The notes: a model not told the origin generated them from the sequence alone. A stretch of 64,000 nucleotides of DNA from Pseudonocardiales bacterium (GCA_023252195.1 JAHEXI010000005.1:1-64000); one strand, 5' to 3'; shown: positions 1-8,780, numbered from the stretch's first letter. Numbers and translations are program-made.

Positions 1-611
1 GCCCAGTCCTCCACGAACAACACCCCTTCGTCCTCCCCAGCTCGGTGCGAGCCAGGATCGCGGCGCAAGGGGTCAAAATTCGGATGCCGCGCGGGGGTCA
101 GTTTTCACGTGCCGTCGACAGGATAGTCCGATCGCCTTGCCCATCTACCAATCCCATGGACTGCGCGTGTACCGCACCCGGACCCAGACCGTTCATCTAC
201 CCGCCGAGCCTGCCGGACCCTGGCCCGGAGCCCAACGGCGGTAAAGCACCGGTGAGCGCCAAGAGGACAGAAAGCCACCCAAGCCGTGCCGCCCATGTAC
301 CCCGCATGGGAGCTCTGTGGTCCTTCACCGCCACTCATGACGAGCCGAAATCGCGGCGGTCAAGGGAGGCCGACTCCGCCGAATCCGGACCTATCAGACC
401 GACTTCGTGCCCGGCCTGCTGCAATCGGCGAGCGAGGGACCATGGGAGATAGCTGTTGCATCTACCCCGCGATGGGGTCGAGCTTTGTCCATCTACCGTT
501 GGGCGACCCACCCCGGCGAGTTCGTCTGATCCGTCCCTGAGCGCCCCATCTGCTCTCCGGGTGAGCCGATCAAAGACGGCAGCGACCATCACCAGCGAAA
601 CAGGAGTACTG
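1..611. other. Stretch without an intact gene
   Basis: No open frame here looks like a complete gene: the frames overlap on both strands without a ribosome site or recognisable domain. The only recognisable piece is the regulator fragment at 383-436, listed separately. The stretch ends at the ribosome-binding site of the small gene at 612. Confidence 0.5.
383..436 (+). pseudogene. Fragment of an Scr1/DUF5753-type XRE regulator
   Basis: This frame reads IRTYQTDFVPGLLQSASE, close to the hallmark of DUF5753 (isoleucine-arginine-tyrosine-x-threonine, then VPGLLQ), the sensor half of actinobacterial Scr1-type helix-turn-helix regulators. Just upstream, the matching acidic stretch (EADSA) lies in a neighbouring frame, so a base has probably been lost. 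Neither the N-terminal helix-turn-helix nor the rest of the sensor domain can be followed, so this is a remnant. The family call rests on one short motif. Confidence 0.4.
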
Positions 612-800
612 ATGAAGGATCCGGCCATGCAGGAACTTTTCGACGCGACCACCGCTCTCAGCGAGGCCACAAGCAGTTGCATGGGATACCTCGCTACGCA
701 GAACCCGGAACTTATCGAGTGGGTCAGCGCAGTCAGGGCCCACGCGCGGGCGGTGGAGGCCGCAGTGGAGAGCCTGGGAAAACGCCTCGCGAGCGAGTAG
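612..800 (+). CDS. Small hypothetical protein, 62 aa
   Basis: A short protein beginning MKDPAMQELFDATTALSEA and ending LGKRLASE. The start is well supported: an AGGAG ribosome site lies five bases before the ATG. The codon use is GC-rich at third positions like the neighbours. The protein is predicted almost wholly helical, with alternating alanine and charged residues and no signal peptide or membrane segment. I do not recognise a family. It lies in a decayed region beside regulator fragments, so it could be the surviving small partner of a lost gene. Confidence 0.5.
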   Translation: MKDPAMQELFDATTALSEATSSCMGYLATQNPELIEWVSAVRAHARAVEAAVESLGKRLASE

Positions 801-849
801 GCCCGGGCTCCGGCGCCCTAGCTGACCATTTCGCCTTACTCCCCAACTC

Positions 850-1245
850 TCAATGGCGCTTCTCAAGGGCGACGGCTTCACGCAAGCGCTTCCCGGCTTC
901 CCGGAGATCAGGATCGGTGCGTGCTTCCGAAGTCATCAGCTCGGCCAGCGCCTCGGCGATGACGTTGAGCTTCTCCTGCGCGGCCTCCTCTGCGCGGCGA
1001 CTGGCGTTCTCAAGCAGCACCACCAGCAGCAGCGTGAGAACGCTTGCGACAGTGTGAATGGCCGTCTGCCATTCCTTGAGGTCCTCCCACAGCGGCAAGC
1101 TGGCCAGCCAGATCGCGACGATGCCGGCACACACGAAGAAGAACGGCGCCTGGCTGACCCTGCGGTGGGCCGTCTGGACAAATCGGTCAAACAGCGAACG
1201 CCGATCTCCCCTCGTGCGGGTCTTTGCGGCCTCGCTGCGCTCCAC
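850..1245 (-). CDS. Low-affinity iron permease-like small membrane protein
   Basis: The core resembles the low-affinity iron permease family (PF04120): an opening LFDRF motif, a hydrophobic helix (FFFVCAGIVAIWLASLPLW), a tryptophan-rich loop (WEDLKEWQTAIHT), a second helix (VASVLTLLLVVLLENAS), then a charged helical tail. Function in iron uptake is family inference only; many bacterial members are uncharacterised. The start is uncertain. The frame is open to a GTG at 1311 and beyond, but that part is continuous with a WD40 remnant and lacks a ribosome site, so I prefer the GTG at 1245. The gene is convergent with the small gene at 612-800. Confidence 0.6.
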   Translation of the reverse strand: MERSEAAKTRTRGDRRSLFDRFVQTAHRRVSQAPFFFVCAGIVAIWLASLPLWEDLKEWQTAIHTVASVLTLLLVVLLENASRRAEEAAQEKLNVIAEALAELMTSEARTDPDLREAGKRLREAVALEKRH

Positions 1246-1314
1246 AGCCAGAAGCCTAGTGCGGGTGCACTCTGGTGCCGCTCCGCGCGCCGACGATGAT
1301 GAGCGCGACACCGA

Positions 1315-1386
1315 AGTCGCGTCCCAGATCCGGACGGTCCGACCGTCCGACGCGGTGGCCAGCCGCCGCCCGTCCGGCCTGGCCGA
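1315..1386 (-). pseudogene. WD40-repeat fragment
   Basis: The minus strand reads PDGRRLATASDGRTVRIWD, an almost ideal single WD40 blade (PDG, then LAT-S-DG, then V-R-IWD). No further blades follow on either side. The fragment runs in frame into the permease-like ORF, which explains why that ORF has an over-long open upstream part. It is a remnant of a lost WD40-repeat protein, a class common in actinomycetes as signalling scaffolds. Confidence 0.45.
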
Positions 1387-1792
1387 CCAGGAACAGTCCT
1401 GGGGTTGCTGACCGCTTTCAGCCGCACGTCGAGCTCGAGTTGATCGAGGAGCCCATCAAGTCGTGGGTGACGGTACAGGCCGGGCTGGAACTCGCCGTCG
1501 ACGCCGCTTAGATAAGCCTAGCCTCGACGGCTTCGGCGCAGCAGCCAACTCATACCGGTGGCCGCGTGTACGGCGCCCGCGAAATGCGTCCTTGACCTTC
1601 TGCCAGTTTGCTTCAGATTGCCGGTCACCTCCCGGACTTCCCTTCAGGCGCATCTGGCAGAATGTCGCACCGGTCCCGTCCTAGCGAGCACAGCCGGAGG
1701 AATGTTGAGCGAGGTTGATCCGTACACGATTACGTGGATCGTTATATCGAACAGGCCGAGACGTACTTTGCAGGCCCGACCCAACTCTGGAC

Positions 1793-2125
1793 GTGATTGA
1801 CTTGCGGTGGCGTAAGACCTTCCTGGTAGAGGTCAAAGAGAAGCTTGCTCAACTTGGATTGATGAATTGTGCGGTCTGTCAATCCGAACATCTGACAGTA
1901 CATCGTTTTCCATTCTTGGCGTTAATGGGCAATCTTCCTCCCAGCATCAGTAATCTTGATGACGCCGAGATGATAGTCGAGTACCTTGTCCGAGTTGAGT
2001 GCGGCATTTGTGGTTACGTGATGTTGTTCAGTGCAGAGCGTTTCCGCACCGGAGATGATGAAACCCTGGTACGGGGAATGACTGAACAGGAGGAGGACGA
2101 GTTGGAGCGTAGGCATCCGCTTTAG
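1793..2125 (+). CDS. Hypothetical protein with two CxxC zinc-ribbon pairs
   Basis: The protein has an N-terminal basic helix (WRKTFLVEVKEKL), a first CxxC (NCAVC), a loop, a second CxxC (ECGICGYVMLFSAE) and an acidic tail. The paired CxxC knuckles and the CGYVMLF segment resemble small actinobacterial zinc-ribbon proteins of unknown function. Composition is clearly less GC-rich than the surroundings, suggesting recent transfer. The start is uncertain: GTG at 1793 overlaps the stop of a 20-codon coding-like remnant by GTGA, and TTG at 1802 is an alternative. Confidence 0.5.
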   Translation: MIDLRWRKTFLVEVKEKLAQLGLMNCAVCQSEHLTVHRFPFLALMGNLPPSISNLDDAEMIVEYLVRVECGICGYVMLFSAERFRTGDDETLVRGMTEQEEDELERRHPL

Positions 2126-2425
2126 CACTACAACCGTAGATCGTGATCAGCCCCGGCGCGAGCTGACGACAGCGGCGACCACAACGCAGACGACGATCAG
2201 GCTTCAGCAGCTGTGGGTGACGTGGACGAGGCCACTCACGGTGAGGATGCTGGGCCGCCCGAAGCGGCTACTTACAGCTACGTGATTAGACCGAGTGGTG
2301 CTATCTGCTCGGATGGGACGACAGAGCGGCGCGAACGTCCTAGTCTTCCGACGATGCTCGGGGGCGTCCTTCACCAGACGGATTAGGGAGCGACCGACCG
2401 GAGGTCGCTCGTGAGGTAGAGGACT

Positions 2426-3573
2426 ATGACCGAACTGACGCCCCCCAACGCCGCTCCGACTACGCAAGGCGATGAGAGCCCGATCCATATCCTCTGGATC
2501 AACTGCGGCTTGTCCTGCGATGGGGAGTCGGTCTCGTTGACCGCAGCGACCCGACCCAGCATCGAGGAAATCGCCTTGGGGGCACTTCCTGGTCTGCCAA
2601 AGATCGCGCTGCACTGGCCGTTGATCGACTTCGAATGCGGCCCGGAGCAAGGTGTTGACAACTTCATCGAATGGTTCCACAAGGCCGACCGGGGTGAGTT
2701 GGAGCCGTTCGTGCTCGTCATCGAGGGTTCCATCCCGAACGAGACGATCAACGGTGATGGCTACTTCACTGGTTTCGGTCGCCACCCCGCCACCGACCAG
2801 CCGATCACTGTCAACGAATGGCTGGATAAGCTCGCGCCCAAGGCCACGATCGTGCTCGCGGTCGGCACCTGCGCCAGCTACGGCGGCATCCACGCGATGG
2901 CGGGCAAGCCGACCGGTGCCATGGGTGTGCCCGACTGCTTGGGCTGGGACTAGAAATCCAAGGCCGGTATCCCGATCGTCTGTGTGCCTGGCTGTCCGGC
3001 GCACCCGGACAATCTTTCCGAGACGATCCTGTACCTGCTCTATCAGGTCGCTGGCAGGGCGCCGATGATCCCGTTGGACGGGCACCTGCGCCCGCAGTGG
3101 TTGTTCGGCAGCACGGTGCACGAGGGTTGCAATCGGGCCGGGTACTACGAACAGGGCGAGTCCGCCGAGACTTACGACTCACCGAAGTGCCTGGTGAAGC
3201 TCGGATGCGGGGGCAGGTGGTGAAATGCAACGTGCCCAAGCGCGGCTGGATCAATGGTGTCGGTGGGTGCCCGAATGTGGGCGGTATCTGCATCGGCTGC
3301 ACCATGCCGGGGTTCCCGGACAAGTTCATGCCGTTCATGGAGTCGATACCGATCAGTTGGCGCACGGGTTCAGCGATGGCGGTGACCGAAAGCGAGACCT
3401 ACGGCTCGGTTATCCGGTCGCTTCGCGAGTTCGCCATCAAGCAGTTCGACACCGAGCCCCAGTGGCGTAAGAAGGGCTCCGAGCTCATCACCGGCTACAT
3501 CCCCGACTGGAGCGACGGTCGAGCGCAGCCAACGCGTCTGCGTGCGTGGCGACGCCGAAGCCGGTTCCGCTGA
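2426..3573 (+). pseudogene. [NiFe]-hydrogenase small subunit (high-affinity actinobacterial type), broken
   Basis: The reading matches the small subunit of group 1h/5-type [NiFe]-hydrogenases, the electron-transfer subunit of enzymes that scavenge atmospheric hydrogen. Cluster-ligand motifs are visible: an early CGLSC, GTCASYGG, VPGCPAHPDN and a late CPNVGGICIGCTMPGFPD. Two lesions break it. A TAG stop at 2951-2953 replaces the conserved tryptophan in LGWDWKSK (one-base TGG to TAG change). One base is missing after the TGC at 3206-3208, shifting the rest by one frame. Homology ends near TGYIPDW at about 3510, before the stop. The start is backed by GAGGTAGAGG before the ATG. No large subunit or maturation gene is adjacent. 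Confidence 0.8.
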
Positions 3574-3654
3574 TCCGCGGCGAGCGCGTAGTTGGGGAGG
3601 CCCGCTTGCCAGGTAGGGGAGAAGTCCGGCATCTCGTGATCCAGTCCATGGCGC

Positions 3655-4017
3655 TCATGTCCACACCCTGAGCCCCACGGCGCGGCCATCTGTGTCCCGT
3701 TGGACCTCCATCATTCCCTCTACCGCGTCGCGGTTGATGCGCCCGTAGACATGCGGGAACAAAATGTCGGGGGCGACGCCGGGGGGCGGCACAGGGCAGG
3801 CGGCCTCCCAGCGGACCATGACGTCGAGCTTGTGCTCGTTGATGAGCAGCACCATGAGCGGGCCCGGGGTGTCGCGGTGGAAGGCGCTGGCGACGGCGAG
3901 GGTTACCGCCTCGTCGGGAGAGCAGTGGACAAAGCCTTCCTCGGACAATGACGCCGGCGCGTACGGCCGGTCGGAGACGCCTAACCAGTCGTCGAGCGCA
4001 ACCACATGGCAGATCAC
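3655..4017 (-). CDS. DUF952 domain protein
   Basis: The protein opens with FVICHVVALDDWLG and contains EEGFVHCSPDEAVT, PLMVLLINEHKLD and FPHVYGRINRDAV, the conserved blocks of DUF952, a small soluble family of unknown activity. Length (about 120 aa) matches the family. The frame stays open upstream to 4245, but that part is unlike the family, so I place the start at the GTG at 4017; no strong ribosome site is visible. It is a lone gene in the decayed left region. Confidence 0.7.
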   Translation of the reverse strand: MICHVVALDDWLGVSDRPYAPASLSEEGFVHCSPDEAVTLAVASAFHRDTPGPLMVLLINEHKLDVMVRWEAACPVPPPGVAPDILFPHVYGRINRDAVEGMMEVQRDTDGRAVGLRVWT

Positions 4018-4081
4018 GAATGTGGGTATACCAGGCTGCGACTTGATCCGCGCTTGAGGATCGGCGCGTCGCGCCCGCGGG

Positions 4082-4207
4082 GTGCGTCTAGTCGATTCCG
4101 GTTCCCCGGCGGTGGTGGCGACGGAGGTGTTCACCCCGATCTGCGATATCGAGACCCGGCGGTGGGAACAGCTCCGCTCCAAGCTGCCGGGGGACGTCGT
4201 GATTTGA
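4082..4207 (+). pseudogene. Coding-like fragment of unknown gene
   Basis: A 41-codon plus-strand frame (opening VRLVDSGSPAVVATEVF, ending LRSKLPGDVVI) has mostly G or C at third positions, as in real genes here, and a protein-like composition. It begins abruptly with no ribosome site and ends at a TGA. I do not recognise the family. It may be the surviving C-terminus of a deleted gene. Confidence 0.25.
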
Positions 4208-4837
4208 CGATCAGCATGGACCTTTCCCGGCAAGCGGGCAGACACAATGCGATCGGCCTGTTACGTGGTTGCCATCTCGAATCCCACAAGTGGCAGAATC
4301 TTCGACTACTAGTCAAGCAACAAGCGTGGGCACAAGTCGGTAGGGGAGTATTTCATAGCGTGAGTGGCAACGCCGCTGCATTATCAGCACTAGCCGAAAA
4401 TAGTGTCAGCGTCAGCCGCAGGGATTATTCTTATCATTCATCGATGAACACACCAGGCACGGCGGAGGGCCACCCCACGAACAACCGTCCAGATTGACAG
4501 CTACTGAAAGCTCGTCGTCATGCCACTCGATGTCGGCCACTCCCACCAGGCGGCCGCCAACCTCGATTACCTGGGACGGCTGTCGGCTCAACATTCCGCC
4601 CGCTCGCGCAGTACGGATAGCGCCGCCCGAAACACCAGGTCATCGCGGCCAACTCGAGTTGCGTTGACCCGCGCAGGTATCAGCGTGCCGCCACTGTGAT
4701 CACCGCCGAGGAGAGGACGGACCCAGCGAAAACAGACCCGGGCGCCGGCGCCCGAACGCAGCGACAAGCCAAGAGTGCCCACCCCAGCACTGTCACCTAT
4801 TGCCGGTTGGATCGGTCGCGTTCCGCCAGATCCCGGG
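4208..4837. other. Stretch without a convincing gene
   Basis: Locally AT-richer sequence (around 4290-4450) with no domain-bearing frame. A minus-strand frame at 4412-4594 contains a protein-like piece (VIEVGGRLVGVADIEWHDD) but has no ribosome site and I cannot assign it. I see no structured RNA or repeat. Confidence 0.4.
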
Positions 4838-4957
4838 TCACATGTTGCGGATCCGCATGTAGCGGCGGACATCTGACAAGGAAAGCAATCCGAGAGTGAT
4901 CACGAGAACGACGATGATCGCTGCCAGGATTACTGCGATGTAGCCGACGATGTACAT
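4838..4957 (-). CDS. 39-aa small membrane protein, DUF6893-like
   Basis: The peptide begins MYIVGYIAVILAAIIVVLVI, a single transmembrane helix, and ends SLSDVRRYMRIRNM. A short hydrophobic helix followed by a conserved D-x-x-RY-RIR-M tail is the pattern of tiny actinobacterial proteins grouped as DUF6893 (recalled, not searched). The arginine-rich end would lie in the cytoplasm. Function is unknown. The family pattern and intact frame support it as a gene. Confidence 0.6.
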   Translation of the reverse strand: MYIVGYIAVILAAIIVVLVITLGLLSLSDVRRYMRIRNM

Positions 4958-5406
4958 ATGCCCTCATCCGGGTCAGCGGTTCAGTGGTCAGCGTGTTCTT
5001 GCCCGCAATACTGTCGCCGGCGATCGCGTGCATCACCGACTGCGACGCACTGGACCTGCCGCGCAGAATGATCTTCTGTTCGGCCGGATGCCAACGGTTC
5101 CTTCCGTCGACACCCGCTGGTCAGCGCGCCGCTGGGGTCTGGAGCAGCGTGTCGCACCGCTCGGCGAGCCCCCGTCATCCATCCGATCGCCACGCGTCGA
5201 GCCAGGCGGATCGGGACTCGTGTCGCTAAATGCGCATTACCACCTCAGGGTACCTTTCAGCCTGGACCGCGTACATCTTATTGCGCGCCCCGTTTGGGTT
5301 GTCGTGACGCGGGCCGAGCGCCAGGTCAGCGATAATAGAGTGACCGTTCTCCCTACTACCGGGTTCTCTGACCCTCGAGGGGCCGCCGCGGAGCCAGCTG
5401 CTGGAT
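4958..5406. other. Stretch without a convincing gene
   Basis: Open frames here are short, overlap on both strands and contain no recognised motif. The region separates the tiny membrane protein from the terminator of the DUF5996 gene. Confidence 0.4.
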
Positions 5407-5449
5407 CGGGCGGGCGTGGCGCCTCACATGGAGTAGCCACGCCCGCCCG
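5407..5449 (-). terminator. GC-rich hairpin downstream of the DUF5996 gene
   Basis: Perfect 14-base inverted repeat: left arm 5407-5420 (CGGGCGGGCGTGGC) and right arm 5436-5449, separated by 15 bases. It lies just past the stop codon of the minus-strand gene that ends at 5459, the expected place for a transcription terminator. No U-tract follows, as is common in actinobacteria. Confidence 0.7.
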
Positions 5450-5458
5450 AGGCGCGTC

Positions 5459-6379
5459 TTAGCTGATAGGCGGTGGTGTGCCCTCAGCGCTGGCGAGAAG
5501 GGCTGGATCCCACTCGCACACCGTGCAGGCATGGCGGAATGCTGAGCGGGCGAACTCGAGCCCGACAGCGTGCGGGTCGGGGCTGCGGCACACATCGTCC
5601 CAGTCCAGGATGTACTCGCCGAGCGCCGCATCCCAGCGCGCCGGCGCGGGGGACAGCGTCGCGGTCTCGAAGCCCTCCGGCGCTGGATGCGCATAGGCAT
5701 AAAACGCAGCATTGCCGTATCGCGGATCGCCAGGCCACCAACCGATGGCGACCTCCTGCGCGTCCATCGCGTTTCGCATGATGAAGTCGTCCGACGGCGG
5801 ATCGGCCGGCTGGCCGGAGAACAGATTCACCGCGAGGTCGAACGAACCCCACCACGCATTGACCGGCGTCGAGCGTCCGCGATATGGCGCACGGAACGCG
5901 GCGAGGACGAGCGCGGCGCGGGTCGCGGCGGCGAAGTAGGAATTGACCTGACCGGGGTCATAACGCTTGTGCTCGTCATCTTCATCGAGCGGCACGCTCC
6001 ACGGTACCTCCTGTGGCGTCAGGTCGATGTCGACCGCGGTCCCGAGGCGGCGGACCGCTGTGAGTACGTCGCGGGTGACGTCGCGGACCGGTCGGTCGGG
6101 GACGAGCGCGATGCGTTGCTCGTCGCCGTCGCTGTGCTCGACGACCGCGTCATGGGTCCGTAGATCGAGCGCGACGACAAGTGCCCCTGAGCCGTCGGTC
6201 GCTGGCAGCGGGGCCGTTTCCCATCCCCTCGCGGTCAGTCGCAGCGCCGCGTGTTGGAGTTGGGGCTCGGGTGGGGCGATCGCCGCAGCCAGCTTACCGA
6301 GTACCTGGGTGTGCGCGTGGAGCGTGTCGCAGGTCGCGCTCCACTCCGGATATGAAAGGGAAGGCCAGCCGTAGCGCAT
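5459..6379 (-). CDS. DUF5996 family protein
   Basis: A 306-aa soluble protein opening WPSLSYPEWSATCDTLH, with the family's internal landmarks PVNAWWGSFDLAVNLFSG, QEVAIGWWPGD and FYAYAHPAPEGFE near the C-terminus. These tryptophan-rich blocks identify DUF5996, a family of unknown function found across actinobacteria and proteobacteria. Length is normal for the family. The gene stands alone and is followed by a strong hairpin terminator. Confidence 0.85.
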   Translation of the reverse strand: MRYGWPSLSYPEWSATCDTLHAHTQVLGKLAAAIAPPEPQLQHAALRLTARGWETAPLPATDGSGALVVALDLRTHDAVVEHSDGDEQRIALVPDRPVRDVTRDVLTAVRRLGTAVDIDLTPQEVPWSVPLDEDDEHKRYDPGQVNSYFAAATRAALVLAAFRAPYRGRSTPVNAWWGSFDLAVNLFSGQPADPPSDDFIMRNAMDAQEVAIGWWPGDPRYGNAAFYAYAHPAPEGFETATLSPAPARWDAALGEYILDWDDVCRSPDPHAVGLEFARSAFRHACTVCEWDPALLASAEGTPPPIS

Positions 6380-7061
6380 GGCCTGACGCTACCGGTCAAA
6401 TGGCCCGACCACGGCCAGGTCTACGTGTTCACCGCGTACGGAATAAGTACAGCTGCAATTGCATACGCATTGTGCCGTGGAAGCGTACGTACTTTTGTAC
6501 CATGCGAATCACGCTCGCACACGCTGCGTCACAGCCGACCGCGGCGTGAAGGCATCAACTGGCCTAATACCGCCACGTTCGAGTGCGTGCCATCGGGCTT
6601 TCTCGCCAGTCGCCGCGGCAAGCGGTGACACAACATGCGCCCACTGGTCAATGACACCCGCCATGCGAGTTACTTGCGTCGTACATCGGTGAGAAGGTGG
6701 TGACAGTGTTGGTCAACTCTACTACTCTCACGGTATCGAGCAGATGCACGGGCTAACGAGGGTGCAGCGCGACGTCGGGTTTCGAGAAGCGGAGGAGAGG
6801 CCATGAACCATGCGGTTGTACGGTCCATCTTCCGTATCTGTGCCGGGCGGCGGAGTCGAGCCATTCCTTCCCCGGATGACTAAGACCCGGTTAATCCGGT
6901 TACTGTGGATACCGCAGTGTCGTGGCTAGCGGTCCGAGCGCGGGATTTAGATAGTCACCGTCGTGCAACGTTAGCTGGAGGTGAGGGGGCACTCTAGCCA
7001 TTCCTGTAATTGAGTTGGAGCTGCCCTAAGTCACCGAATTCTGGACATTCACGGAGCGGCT
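6380..7061. other. Intergenic stretch with two possible tiny ORFs
   Basis: No full gene is visible. Two short frames deserve mention. One is a 51-codon minus-strand frame at 6509-6664 (start MAGVIDQWAHVVSPLAAATG) with protein-like composition but no ribosome site. The other is a 26-codon plus-strand frame at 6803-6883 with a strong GGAGGAGAGG before its ATG. Either could be a remnant. The start of the membrane reductase at 7062 follows. Confidence 0.3.
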
Positions 7062-8780
7062 ATGGAGCGTCGTCGAGCGATCGTGTGGGCTGGTTCGATC
7101 GCAATGACGGGATGTGTCAGCGCGCTAGCGCTGGGAGCGCTTTTCGGAGGGTTCGGCCTAGAGTCCTCGCCGGTAATGGCGATTCAGCTGGCCACCTCTG
7201 GATCGGCGGGATCCATCCCAGCCCAGGTCGACTCGCTGGTGTGGTGGTACGTGGCCCGCGCGTCCGGTCTCTTAGCCTGGGCCTTGCTCGCGGCCTCGGT
7301 GATAGGCGGACTTCTGCTCGGTACGCAGCTCGCGCGAGGACGCACTCGTAGGTGGACGCAGGGCCTCCACGAGTTCCTCGGGCCGCTCGCAGTGGTCTTC
7401 ACCGCAATCCACCTGTCCTCCGTGCTCGCCTCCGACCAGTTACGGATCGGCGTGCAAGAGCTGATCGTCCCGTTTGTCCGGCCGGTCAACCCGGCGGGCC
7501 AGGGTTGCGGGGTGCTGGCCGTCTATCTCCTCACCGCGCTCGCTCTGACTTCCTCGGCGCGGGCCGTACTATCCTGGCGATGGTGGCGCCGTCTGCATTT
7601 GCTGGCATTCCCGCTGTTCGGCCTGGCCAGCGCGCACACCGTGCTTGCCGGTAGTGACACCAGCAGCCCGATCTTGCATTGGGCGAGCCTGGTGGCAGGG
7701 TTGGTGATCTTGTTTCTGGCGGCGTTGCGCCTCTTCACCGCGAGACCGGCTGGCGCAGCCGCAGTGGCGCCCGCGGAGCCACGGGACACGGAGCTGCCCG
7801 TACCCATCGTGCCGCAGCCGAGGCCGGCGAATCCTGTTCCAGCATCCGTCACCGAGCTGCGCCTGCTTATCGGCCAGACGACGTGGGAGGCCGACAACGT
7901 CTTGTCCTTGCGGCTAAATTCCCCTGACGGGACGCCATTGCCGAGGTGGGAGCCAGGCGCACACATCGAGCTGGCGCTGCCCTCCGGCCGGCGCCGGCAG
8001 TACTCGCTGTGCGGCGACCCGAGCGATACCCATTCATACCGGATCGCGATTTTGCAGGTTCCCGGTGGGCGTGGCGGCTCCGTGGAAGTGCACACCGACG
8101 CCCGAGCCGGTCAGCTGATCAGCGTTCACGGGCCGCGGAACCATTTTCCGCTGGTCCCCAGCCCGGCCTATTTGTTCATCGCCGGCGGGATCGGCATCAC
8201 CGCGATGATGGCGATGGTGGCCCGGGTGGCCGCCGCGGATGGCGAATGGAAACTGGTCTACGCCGGCCGACGCCGAGCCAGCATGGCCTTCCTCGACGAG
8301 ATCCGTGCGCTGGGGCCCGATCGGGTCGAGGTCATGCCCGCAGACGAACGCGGCCGCCCGGACCTGGACGCGATCATCGGTGCAGCGCCGACGGGCACCG
8401 CTGTCTACTGCTGCGGCCCTGACCGGATGTTGGACGCGGTGCAGGAGCGGGTCGCCACCAGGCCGGATCTGTGCCTGCACAGTGAGCCTTTCGCCGGCAC
8501 CGCGGCCAGTGGTGGCGCCGCACTCTACGTTGAGCTACACCGCACCGGGCGAATCATCAATGTGCCCGCCGACCGGAGTGTCCTGCAGGCGATCCGCGAC
8601 GTTACTCCGGCGGTCTCGACCGGATGTGAGCAAGGCGTTTGTGGTGCATGCCGCAGCGAAGTCCTGGCCGGCGAACCCGACCACCGCGACAAACTACTCA
8701 GCAGTGCCGAGCGCGCGGCTGGCGTGATGCTGATCTGCGTCTCCCGTGCCCGCAGCGAGCGGCTCACCCTTGACCTGTGA
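7062..8780 (+). CDS. Ferric-reductase-like membrane domain fused to PDR-type FMN/2Fe-2S reductase
   Basis: A 572-aa fusion. Residues 1-225 form a membrane domain of about six helices with histidines at 103, 117, 179 and 192, spaced like haem ligands of ferric-reductase transmembrane domains. A proline/alanine-rich linker follows. Residues 265-480 are a flavin/NAD module (RQYSLCGDP near 312, GGIGIT later). The C-terminus is a plant-type ferredoxin domain with cysteines 522, 527, 530 and 559. This order (flavin, NAD, 2Fe-2S) is that of phthalate dioxygenase reductases. The likely role is moving electrons from NAD(P)H through FMN and the iron-sulphur cluster to membrane haem or an external acceptor; direction and acceptor are unknown. 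GGAG precedes the ATG. Confidence 0.75.
   Translation: MERRRAIVWAGSIAMTGCVSALALGALFGGFGLESSPVMAIQLATSGSAGSIPAQVDSLVWWYVARASGLLAWALLAASVIGGLLLGTQLARGRTRRWTQGLHEFLGPLAVVFTAIHLSSVLASDQLRIGVQELIVPFVRPVNPAGQGCGVLAVYLLTALALTSSARAVLSWRWWRRLHLLAFPLFGLASAHTVLAGSDTSSPILHWASLVAGLVILFLAALRLFTARPAGAAAVAPAEPRDTELPVPIVPQPRPANPVPASVTELRLLIGQTTWEADNVLSLRLNSPDGTPLPRWEPGAHIELALPSGRRRQYSLCGDPSDTHSYRIAILQVPGGRGGSVEVHTDARAGQLISVHGPRNHFPLVPSPAYLFIAGGIGITAMMAMVARVAAADGEWKLVYAGRRRASMAFLDEIRALGPDRVEVMPADERGRPDLDAIIGAAPTGTAVYCCGPDRMLDAVQERVATRPDLCLHSEPFAGTAASGGAALYVELHRTGRIINVPADRSVLQAIRDVTPAVSTGCEQGVCGACRSEVLAGEPDHRDKLLSSAERAAGVMLICVSRARSERLTLDL

Noticed and set aside
2204-3121. Long minus-strand open frame of 305 codons
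   Set aside because: It is antisense to the hydrogenase small-subunit pseudogene, whose reading has clear cluster-ligand motifs; the minus frame has none.
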